From Euzebyaceae bacterium (GTDB lineage Bacteria > Actinomycetota > Nitriliruptoria > Euzebyales > Egibacteraceae): a stretch of DNA of 8,911 nt. This document shows positions 1 through 5,748 of this stretch, in pieces. Below the pieces are notes generated by a model. The model ran no database searches and was not told the origin of the DNA. It worked only from the letters and a program-made list of their open reading frames with translations. How positions within the stretch are numbered: the first letter of the stretch is position 1; the number at the start of each line of letters is the position of its first letter. The position numbers and the translations under genes were made by a program. Location: the NCBI GenBank assembly GCA_013698135.1, contig JACCVM010000043.1, forward strand, positions 1-8,911, written 5' to 3'.

Positions 1-174
1 GCCTTGCTCGGCCTTGTCGGGCGGCGACGGCGGGTAGCCGTGGCCGGCAGCGCCCTGCTGCTGGCCGGGTCGGTGTGCCAGCGCTGGGCGGTCTATCGAG
101 CCGGGTTCATCTCGGCGGCCGACCCCAAGTACACCGTCGCCCCTCAGCGCCGGCGGATCGAGGAGCGCGGCTAG
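1..174 (+). CDS. NrfD/PsrC-family membrane subunit, C-terminal fragment
   Basis: An open frame enters from the left edge and stops at TAG 172-174, giving the last 57 residues of a longer protein. Residues 12-36 look like the final membrane helix, preceded by an Arg-rich cytoplasmic-type loop (residues 8-11). The tail carries Asp-Pro-Lys-Tyr-Thr-Val followed by Pro-Gln-Arg (residues 41-50), which I recognise as the conserved C-terminal end of actinobacterial NrfD/polysulfide reductase membrane subunits. Such proteins exchange electrons between the quinone pool and a periplasmic or cytoplasmic Fe-S/molybdopterin partner, for example in formate dehydrogenase-like complexes. The partner genes would lie to the left and are not visible. 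The identification rests on this short tail from memory of the family, so the subfamily is open. The gene's stop codon is part of the ribosome binding site of the next gene. Confidence 0.72.
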   Translation, partial: ALLGLVGRRRRVAVAGSALLLAGSVCQRWAVYRAGFISAADPKYTVAPQRRRIEERG

Positions 175-176
175 GA
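173..176 (+). promoter_or_regulatory. Ribosome binding site of mntA, overlapping the nrfD stop
   Basis: AGGA at 173-176 lies 8 bases before the ATG at 185. It shares its first two bases with the TAG stop of the upstream NrfD-type gene. This arrangement supports the ATG at 185 and allows reinitiation or translational coupling from nrfD, which would be unusual for a toxin-antitoxin pair normally expected to have its own promoter. No separate promoter is visible in the 10-base gap. Confidence 0.5.
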
Positions 177-184
177 TCCGCGGC

Positions 185-613
185 ATGGACAGGGAGCTGG
201 TGCAGCGGTTGCGCGACGCCGCGCCCGAGGCCTTTGACGAGCTGCCGGTGGTGTTTGCCTACCTGTTCGGTTCGCGCGCGGCCGGGCGTCCCCGGCCAGA
301 CAGCGACGCTGACATTGCGCTGCTGCTGGACGACACCGTTCGCGGCGACGAGAGGTTGGTCACGGTGCATCGCTGTGTCGATGCCTTAGCGATCGCTTCA
401 GGTGTCGGCGGGCTGGAGGCCGTCGCCCTCAACGATGCCGCGCTGCGTTTCGTCGGACGGGTCCTGCGGCAGCGCATCGTGATCTTCTCGCGCGACGAGC
501 CTGCCCGCGTCGCGTACGAGTCGCTGCTCGGCAGGATGGCCGACGACGTCGAGGTGTGGGCGGCGCCCATGGACTGCGAGCTCCTCGCCGCCACGGCCGA
601 GCGGCGGCGCTGA
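185..613 (+). CDS. mntA: MntA-type minimal nucleotidyltransferase antitoxin
   Basis: This 142-residue protein, of normal length for the family, has the minimal nucleotidyltransferase signature: Gly29-Ser30, ten residues, then Asp41-x-Asp43 (the GSx10DxD metal-binding motif of the DNA polymerase beta superfamily). MntA proteins are antitoxins that neutralise a partner HEPN toxin; in characterised pairs they transfer AMP groups from ATP to a tyrosine near the toxin's active site. The cognate hepT gene follows after 3 bases, in the common antitoxin-first order, so the two are surely one transcript. The third acidic position, normally Asp in a V-D-L-V-type strand, appears to be Glu78 here, a conservative change. 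The residues after 100 (Phe-Ser-Arg-Asp, then Arg108 and Glu112) fit the C-terminal helix of the family. Family assignment is firm; activity is inferred. Confidence 0.88.
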   Translation: MDRELVQRLRDAAPEAFDELPVVFAYLFGSRAAGRPRPDSDADIALLLDDTVRGDERLVTVHRCVDALAIASGVGGLEAVALNDAALRFVGRVLRQRIVIFSRDEPARVAYESLLGRMADDVEVWAAPMDCELLAATAERRR

Positions 614-616
614 CGG

Positions 617-1045
617 ATGGTCGACCCCCTCCGCCTCGCGGCGCTCCTGGATCGGTTGCGCACTGAGCTCATTGCCCTGCGCCGCCTGGCTGCGCTCCCG
701 CCATCGACGTTGGCGGACGACGACGACCTGCTGGCGGCGGTGAAGTACCGCTTCATCGTGGCGATTGAGTCATGCATCGACGCGGGGCGCCATGTCGTCG
801 CGTCGGAAGGTTTGCGGGCGCCGATCGACTACGCCGACGTGTTCACCGTGCTCGGGGAAGGCAAGCTGCTCGACGCCGCTACCGTTGCCGAACTCCGCGA
901 CGCGGCACGCTTCCGCAACTTGCTCGTGCACGGCTACACCGCAGTGGACGACGCCCGCGTGGTGCAGATCTTGCAGAGCCGGCTCGACGACATCGACCGC
1001 TTCCGCGTGGCGCTGGCAAAGGCCGCGCTGGATCAGCCGAGGTAG
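617..1045 (+). CDS. hepT: HepT-type HEPN RNase toxin
   Basis: This 142-residue, mostly helical protein has the HEPN catalytic motif R-x4-H-x-Y at Arg100, His105 and Tyr107, inside the stretch Arg-Phe-Arg-Asn-Leu-Leu-Val-His-Gly-Tyr. In HepT toxins Arg and His form the metal-independent RNase site, and the Tyr is the residue adenylylated by MntA. Residues 43-60 (Lys-Tyr-Arg-Phe, then Glu51) resemble the second helix of the DUF86/HepT fold, which packs in the dimer. All key residues are present and the frame is intact, so the toxin is probably active. ATG 617 follows the mntA stop by 3 bases with only a weak purine stretch before it, so it probably depends on coupling to mntA. The last 13 bases overlap the 3' end of the decayed S51 gene on the other strand. 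Confidence 0.9.
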   Translation: MVDPLRLAALLDRLRTELIALRRLAALPPSTLADDDDLLAAVKYRFIVAIESCIDAGRHVVASEGLRAPIDYADVFTVLGEGKLLDAATVAELRDAARFRNLLVHGYTAVDDARVVQILQSRLDDIDRFRVALAKAALDQPR

Positions 1046-1454
1046 CGGACCGGCAACGGCGTCTCGATCACCCCACCGTCGTTGCGCTCCACGCGATAGG
1101 CACGGGCCGAGGGACGCGAGGTGACGATCTCAGGAAGCCGAGTCCGTCTGGCAGCGCCCCCAGCACCGGCCCGAAGGAGTCAGTGGTCGACGCCTCGAGC
1201 CGCCTCCGACATAGATCACGTCTTGGTCGAGCAAGAAGCTGCGCAGGTCGCGGCCGTCGTGGTCGAACAGCCGCAGGAACGACGGGACCGCCTTGTCGCG
1301 GAAACGCTTCCACGAAGCGCAGGATGTAGCCCTCGGCGTCATCGCTGGCCGTCGGTAGGAAGCAGACCTTGGGACGTAGAGCGCGGGTCAAACCAAGCAC
1401 GTAGTCGTCGAGCAGCGGGTTCTCCGGCTCCATCGAGAACCCGCCGCCGCCCAT
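1033..1454 (-). pseudogene. Decayed S51-family peptidase (peptidase E / cyanophycinase-like)
   Basis: Read on the minus strand, three frames give successive pieces of one S51-type protein. From ATG 1454 come Met-Gly-Gly-Gly-Gly-Phe-Ser-Met-Glu-Pro and about 50 residues in good order. Near 1300-1301 one extra base breaks the frame; dropping one C of the minus-strand CC restores a natural continuation through Leu-Phe-Asp to Val-Ile-Tyr-Val-Gly-Gly-Gly. At about 1196-1200 this jumps straight to Thr-Asp-Ser-Phe-Gly-Pro, omitting the stretch of roughly 40 residues that holds the Gly-x-Ser-Ala-Gly nucleophile. After Gly-Leu-Gly-Phe-Leu (about 1130) a second, frame-changing gap of some 45-50 residues removes the catalytic His region. 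The true C-terminus (Ser-Arg-Pro to Arg-Tyr-Leu-Gly) then ends at TGA 1035-1033. Gap sizes are estimates from memory of the family. It lies 23 bases downstream of the VOC gene and could once have been the last gene of that operon. Confidence 0.85.
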
Positions 1455-1477
1455 CGCGACGATCGCCGACCCAAGCG

Positions 1478-1906
1478 CTACTGCAGGCAGAACTCGTTGC
1501 CCTCCGGGTCGGCCATCACAATCCAGTACTCGCCGCGCTCCTCGGCGGCACGCAGTTGCGTGGCGCCGGCTTCCACCAGACGCTCGGCCTCGGCGTCGAC
1601 GTGCGCGCGCCGCTGCCGTTCAGGCACCGCCTTGCCGACATTGACGTCCAGGTGCACGCGGTTCTTGGCGGTCTTGGCCTCCGGCACCCGCTGAAACAGC
1701 AGGCGCGGCCCTGCACCGTCCGGGTCGAGCACCGCGCTCATGCTGTTCTCCTCCTCCGGCGGGATGCCCACGTCGGTGGCCCACTCCTCCCAGCTGTCGT
1801 ATCCCTCCGGCGGAGGTTGCAGGATGTAGCCGAGGGCAGTGGCCCAGAAGCGCGCCAGCCCGTCAGGATCAGCGGCATCGAAGGTGATCTGGACTCCTGT
1901 GGCCAC
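1478..1906 (-). CDS. VOC/glyoxalase-fold protein
   Basis: From GTG 1906 this gives a 142-residue protein. The GTG is chosen because a strong AGGAGG lies 5 bases upstream and because the protein then begins at the first beta strand; longer readings run into the E3 gene. Two beta-alpha-beta-beta-beta modules of the vicinal oxygen chelate fold are visible. The first has Asp-Pro-Asp-Gly-Leu-Ala-Arg-Phe-Trp and a Leu-Gly-Tyr (residues 13-27), typical of the actinobacterial Glyoxalase_6 type. The second starts at Arg-Val-His-Leu-Asp (His85) and ends with Asp-Pro-Glu-Gly-Asn-Glu-Phe-Cys-Leu (Glu138). His85 and Glu138 sit where the second-half metal ligands lie. The first strand has Asp10 where a His would be expected in true glyoxalase I, so metal binding and substrate cannot be predicted. 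It lies 52 bases after the E3 gene and may be read with it. Confidence 0.85.
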   Translation of the reverse strand: MATGVQITFDAADPDGLARFWATALGYILQPPPEGYDSWEEWATDVGIPPEEENSMSAVLDPDGAGPRLLFQRVPEAKTAKNRVHLDVNVGKAVPERQRRAHVDAEAERLVEAGATQLRAAEERGEYWIVMADPEGNEFCLQ

Positions 1907-1910
1907 AACG

Positions 1911-1917
1911 ACCTCCT
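1911..1917 (-). promoter_or_regulatory. Strong ribosome binding site of the VOC gene
   Basis: The minus strand reads AGGAGGT from 1917 to 1911, with 5 bases between AGGAGG and the GTG at 1906. It is nearly a full anti-Shine-Dalgarno match. It fixes the GTG start and implies independent initiation despite the 52-base gap from the E3 stop. Confidence 0.75.
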
Positions 1918-1958
1918 GCTTGTCTGTAGTACCGCTCGCTCCATGAGGACAGCTCAAC

Positions 1959-3344
1959 TCAATGCGTATGGAAAGGGGTGCCCGCGGCGGCGAGATGCGC
2001 CTCGCCGATGGCCTCGGCCAGTGTGGGGTGGGGATGGACGAGCTGGGCGACCTCGGACGGCAGGGCGCCCCAGGCGGTGATGAGCTGGGCCTCGGCGATG
2101 AGGTCGGTGGCATGCGGCCCGATGACGTGGACGCCGAGCACCTCGCCGTCGCGGGCGGCGACGACCTTCACGAAGCCATCGGAGTCGTGGATGATGCCTT
2201 TGGCGTTGCCGCGTAGGGAGTACTGCGTCGCCACGACGTCGTGACCGGCATCGCGGGCCTGAGGCTCGGTCAACCCGACCGACGCCACCTCCGGCGAGGT
2301 GTAGGTCACCCTCGGCACCTGGGCGTAGTCGATCGACTGGGGCTGCGCCGCGCCGGCGATGACATCGGCCACCAAAAAGCCCTCGGCGAAGCCCGCGTGG
2401 GCCAGGGCCAGCGCCGGCGGCGCCAGCAGGTCGCCAACGGCGAAGACGCCGTCGGCCGGCGTGCGGCACCACTCGTCGACCGTGGCGTAGCCGCGCTCGC
2501 CGACAATCCCGAGCTCGGCTAGCCCGATGCCGTCGGTGCGTGGCGCGCGGCCGACCGCGACCAGGACCGTGTCGACGTGGAGCTCGCGGGTGGTCTCGTC
2601 CTCGACGATCTCCACGCGGGCTGTTTCTCCTTCAACCTTGACCGACTCCACCCGGGCGGGAGCCAGGGTGGTGATGCCGCGCTTGCGGTAGTTGCGCGCC
2701 AGCTGCTTGGACAGGTCGGGGTCCTCCAGCGGTGCGATGCGATCGAGCACCTCGACGATGGTGACCTCCTCCGCGCCCAGCGATCGCCACAGCGACGCGA
2801 ACTCCAAGCCCACTGCTCCTGAGCCGACGACCAGTGCGCGGCGAGGGATCCGCGGCAACCGGGTGGCCTCGTCGGAGGTGATGACCACCGAGCCGTCCAC
2901 GTCGATGCCGGGCAGGCTGCGCACCCTCGAGCCCGTGGCCACCACCAGCGCGTTGCCGCTGACCCGCTGCTGGCCGACCAGGACGGTTCGCCCGTCGTCG
3001 GCGACGGTGCCATGACCCGCGACGACCTCGATGTTCTTGCTGCGCAGGAGGCCCGCCAACCCCTTGTGCAGGTTGGCGACCACCTTCTCCCGGAAGGCGC
3101 CGATGCCCTCGACCGACACGCCGTTGACGGCAAGGTCGAGACCGAACCGGTCCGCGTGCGCGGCGGTGTCGAGCACCTCGCCGACGTACAGCATGGCTTT
3201 GGACGGGATGCAGCCCCAGTGCAGGCAGGTGCCGCCGACCTTGTCGGCCTCGACGATGGTGACGGTCTGGCCGCGCGTCAGCGCTCGCAGCGCGACGGCG
3301 TATCCACCTGGCCCGCCGCCGAGGACGACGATGTCGGAACTCAC
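1959..3344 (-). CDS. lpdA: Dihydrolipoyl dehydrogenase (E3)
   Basis: This 461-residue flavoprotein oxidises the dihydrolipoyl arm of E2 and passes the electrons through FAD to NAD+. Visible in order: the FAD-binding Gly-Gly-Gly-Pro-Gly-Gly (residues 9-14); the redox disulfide Cys40/Cys45 in Gly-Gly-Thr-Cys-Leu-His-Trp-Gly-Cys-Ile-Pro-Ser-Lys; Ala-Thr-Gly-Ser (136-139); the NAD-binding Gly-Ser-Gly-Ala-Val-Gly (174-179); and the second FAD site with Val-Gly-Asp. The C-terminal interface motif His437-Pro-His439-Pro-Thr with Glu444 is the His-Glu pair that completes the active site across the dimer. His-Trp between the cysteines replaces the common Asn-Val. The GTG start at 3344 overlaps the E2 stop as GTGA, so translation is coupled to E2. 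There is no N-terminal lipoyl domain. Position after E1 and E2 makes it the dedicated E3 of this complex, though it may serve others too. Confidence 0.96.
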   Translation of the reverse strand: MSSDIVVLGGGPGGYAVALRALTRGQTVTIVEADKVGGTCLHWGCIPSKAMLYVGEVLDTAAHADRFGLDLAVNGVSVEGIGAFREKVVANLHKGLAGLLRSKNIEVVAGHGTVADDGRTVLVGQQRVSGNALVVATGSRVRSLPGIDVDGSVVITSDEATRLPRIPRRALVVGSGAVGLEFASLWRSLGAEEVTIVEVLDRIAPLEDPDLSKQLARNYRKRGITTLAPARVESVKVEGETARVEIVEDETTRELHVDTVLVAVGRAPRTDGIGLAELGIVGERGYATVDEWCRTPADGVFAVGDLLAPPALALAHAGFAEGFLVADVIAGAAQPQSIDYAQVPRVTYTSPEVASVGLTEPQARDAGHDVVATQYSLRGNAKGIIHDSDGFVKVVAARDGEVLGVHVIGPHATDLIAEAQLITAWGALPSEVAQLVHPHPTLAEAIGEAHLAAAGTPFHTH

Positions 3345-4774
3345 AGCGACCCGAGCAGGACGGCCGGGTCCTCCACGCAGTCGGCGATGAAGCGCAGGAA
3401 CCCCCCGGCCTCCCCACCGTCGCAAATGCGATGGTCGAAGGCGATCGACAGCTGCGTCACCTTGCGCACGGCCAGCTCTCCGTTGACGACCCACGGCCGA
3501 TCGGTGATCCGGCCGACACCCAGGATCGCGGCTTCCGGGTGGTTGATGACCGCGCTGCCGCCGTCCACGCCGAAGGAGCCGTAGTTGGAGACGGTGAAGG
3601 TGCCGCCACCCATCTCGTCGGGCGTGATCTTGCCGTCGCGAGCCGCTCCGGCGAGCCGGTTGAGCTCGGCGGCGATCTCCAGCGTGGACAGCGTTTCGGC
3701 GCCCTTGATCACCGGCACCACGAGGCCTCGGTCGGTGGCCGCGGCGAAGCCGAGGTTGACGTGGTCGTGCAGGACGATCTCGTTGGCCTCGGTGTCCAGG
3801 CTGGCGTTGATCTCGCGGTAGCGGCGCAGCCCCGCCACGCACGCGCGCAGGATGATCGCCAGCGGGCTGACCTTGACGTCTGATTGGCTGGCGTTGAGCG
3901 ACTGACGCAGCTGCCATAGCCCAGTCGCGTCGACATCGACCCACGTGACGGCCTCGGGAATCTCCCGGCGCGACAGCGTCATCTTCTCGGCGATCGCCTT
4001 GCGCACCCCGCGTACGGGGATGCGCTGTCCCGCGCCGGCGGAGGTGGTCGTAACGCGCCCGCTGTCGCCGGACTGCCGCAGCAGGTCCTGATAGTCCTCG
4101 GAGGCGGGGACCGTCGCACCTCCGGCGCCGTTACCCGCATAGGCCCGCACATCCTCGCGGGTGATGACCCCATCGGGTCCACTGCCGCCGACCGAGGTGA
4201 GGTCGACTCCGAGGTCTTTGGCAAGCTTGCGCACCGGCGGCTTGGCCCGAGGCCGACTACCCGGCCCGCTGTTCGGTCGGCTGGCCCGAGTCCCGCTACG
4301 GGGTCCAGTCTCTGCGCGCGAAGCGCTCCTGTCCGACGCAGCGGCAGGCCGCGCCGCTCTGCGGCGCGCCCGGTTGCCGCCAGTACCGTAGCCGACCAGG
4401 ACGTTGCCCGAGCCCGCGTCGGCCACAACCTCGTCGTCACCGCTGCCGGCCTCGACCTCGGGAACCATCTCGGCCACCTCGGCTTCTTGGGGCGCGTGGC
4501 CGGCCACCGGCGCGGCTGCCGGCGCGGCGCTCCCGCCGACCTCGATGGTGACCAGCGGGGTGCCGACCGCCACCTCCTCACCGACCTGGCCGTGCAGGGT
4601 CGACACGGTGCCGGCGAACGGCGAGGGCACCTCGACGACAGCCTTGGCGGTCTCGACCTCGGCCACGGGTTGGTCCACGTCGACGCTGTCGCCGACTGCT
4701 ACCAGCCAGGCCACGATCTCGCCTTCGGTGAGCCCCTCGCCGAGGTCGGGAAGCAGAAAGTCCCGCGTCGCCAT
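3341..4774 (-). CDS. 2-oxo acid dehydrogenase E2, dihydrolipoamide acyltransferase
   Basis: This 477-residue protein forms the core of the complex and transfers the acyl group from lipoamide to CoA. Residues 1-80 are one lipoyl domain with the modified lysine Lys44 in Glu-Thr-Ala-Lys-Ala. Residues 82-178 are a linker: first Ala/Pro/Glu-rich and acidic, then a Gly-Ser-Gly-Asn-Val-Leu-Val-Gly-Tyr-Gly segment (121-130), then an Arg/Ser/Pro/Gly-rich stretch. Residues 179-211 are the peripheral-subunit-binding domain that holds E1 or E3 (Pro-Val-Arg-Lys-Leu-Ala, ending Ile-Thr-Arg-Glu-Asp-Val). About 250-477 is the acyltransferase domain with catalytic His448 and Asp452 in Asp-His-Arg-Ile-Cys-Asp-Gly. 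The Cys-Asp-Gly-Gly-x-Ala-Gly-Gly-Phe-Leu ending fits branched-chain-type E2s as I know them. The ATG at 4774 follows the E1 beta TAG with no gap. The substrate is inferred; pyruvate is possible. Confidence 0.95.
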   Translation of the reverse strand: MATRDFLLPDLGEGLTEGEIVAWLVAVGDSVDVDQPVAEVETAKAVVEVPSPFAGTVSTLHGQVGEEVAVGTPLVTIEVGGSAAPAAAPVAGHAPQEAEVAEMVPEVEAGSGDDEVVADAGSGNVLVGYGTGGNRARRRAARPAAASDRSASRAETGPRSGTRASRPNSGPGSRPRAKPPVRKLAKDLGVDLTSVGGSGPDGVITREDVRAYAGNGAGGATVPASEDYQDLLRQSGDSGRVTTTSAGAGQRIPVRGVRKAIAEKMTLSRREIPEAVTWVDVDATGLWQLRQSLNASQSDVKVSPLAIILRACVAGLRRYREINASLDTEANEIVLHDHVNLGFAAATDRGLVVPVIKGAETLSTLEIAAELNRLAGAARDGKITPDEMGGGTFTVSNYGSFGVDGGSAVINHPEAAILGVGRITDRPWVVNGELAVRKVTQLSIAFDHRICDGGEAGGFLRFIADCVEDPAVLLGSL

Positions 4775-5746
4775 CTAGAAGCTCAGGCTTCGCTCGACCG
4801 CGTCGAGGATGCGGTCGGTGTCGGGCAGGAAGAACTCCTCGAGCTTGGCGGCCGGATAGGGGACATCGAAGCCACCGACCCGCAGCACCGGAGCCTCCAG
4901 GTCGTAGAAGGCTCGCTCGGTGATCTGCGCGGCGACCTCGGCACCGAAGCCCGCGAAGACCTGCGCTTCGTGGATCACCACCGCGTGGCCGGTCTTGCGG
5001 ACACTGGCGACCACGGTCTCGGCGTCGAAGGGGTTGAGGGTCCGCAGGTCGACGACCTCCAGGTCCCAGCCCTCCTCCTCGGCGGCTGTGGCGGTGTCAA
5101 GCGCGGTGCGGACCATCGGGCCGTAGGCCAGCAGCGTCGCGGTGGTGCCCTGGCGGCGGACCACCGCGGTGCCGAACGGCTCGGTGGTGACGGGGAGCTC
5201 GGCGTCCTCCTTGAGCCAGTAGCGGCGCTTGGGCTCGAAGAAGATCACGGGGTCGGGCGAGTCGATGGAGCGGCGGAGCAACGAGTAGCCGTCCGACGGG
5301 GTGCCCGGTGACACGATCTTCAGCCCCGCCACGTGAGAGAAGAACGCCTCGGGGCTCTCCGAATGATGCTCGACGGCGCCGATCCCGCCGCCATAGGGGA
5401 TGCGCACGACGACCGGCAGCCGCACGGTTCCGCGTGAGCGGTTCGGCATCTTCGCCAGGTGGCTGACGATCTGCTCGAAGGCGGGGTAGGTGAAGCCGTC
5501 GAACTGCATCTCGACCACGGGCTTGTAGCCGTACATGGCCATGCCGATCGCCGACCCGACGATTCCCGACTCGGCAAGGGGGGTGTCGAAGCAACGCTTG
5601 TCGCCGAAGCGCTCCTGCAGCTTGTCGGTGATCCGGAACACCCCGCCGAGGGTGCCGACGTCTTCGCCGAACATCACCACCTTGTCGTCAGCTTCCATCG
5701 CATCGTGTAACGCGGTGTTCAGCGCCTGCGCCATGGTGATCGCCAT
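4775..5746 (-). CDS. 2-oxo acid dehydrogenase E1, beta subunit
   Basis: This is 323 residues, the normal length for separate E1 beta chains. With the alpha subunit it forms the alpha2-beta2 thiamine diphosphate enzyme that decarboxylates the 2-oxo acid and acylates the E2 lipoyl group. Gly-Glu-Asp-Val-Gly (27-31), Phe-Asp-Thr-Pro-Leu-Ala-Glu with Glu59 (which activates the cofactor pyrimidine ring), and the catalytic-loop His128 in Glu-His-His-Ser-Glu-Ser are all present, at the same numbering as in the Bacillus pyruvate dehydrogenase beta chain. The Pro-Tyr-Gly-Gly-Gly-Ile-Gly-x-Val-Glu-His-His context resembles branched-chain E1 beta more than classical pyruvate E1 beta (Glu-Leu-His there). 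The ATG at 5746 lies 2 bases after the E1 alpha TAA; a second ATG at residue 5 is possible but less well placed. Confidence 0.95.
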   Translation of the reverse strand: MAITMAQALNTALHDAMEADDKVVMFGEDVGTLGGVFRITDKLQERFGDKRCFDTPLAESGIVGSAIGMAMYGYKPVVEMQFDGFTYPAFEQIVSHLAKMPNRSRGTVRLPVVVRIPYGGGIGAVEHHSESPEAFFSHVAGLKIVSPGTPSDGYSLLRRSIDSPDPVIFFEPKRRYWLKEDAELPVTTEPFGTAVVRRQGTTATLLAYGPMVRTALDTATAAEEEGWDLEVVDLRTLNPFDAETVVASVRKTGHAVVIHEAQVFAGFGAEVAAQITERAFYDLEAPVLRVGGFDVPYPAAKLEEFFLPDTDRILDAVERSLSF

Positions 5747-5748
5747 CG

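Noticed and set aside
1907..1958. A separate promoter or terminator between the E3 and VOC genes.
   Set aside because: TTGAGC and TACTAC on the minus strand are 20 bases apart, too far for a normal promoter, and there is no stem with a T-run.
1121..2080. A 319-codon plus-strand open frame.
   Set aside because: It runs antisense to the S51 remnant, the VOC gene and the end of E3. Its Arg/Ala-rich composition is what a shadow frame in G+C-rich DNA gives, and no family motif is present.
1959..3944. A longer reading of the E3 gene with about 200 extra N-terminal residues.
   Set aside because: The extension lies antiframe within the E2 gene, is Arg-rich and resembles no domain. The GTG at 3344 starts exactly at the FAD-binding strand and overlaps the E2 stop.
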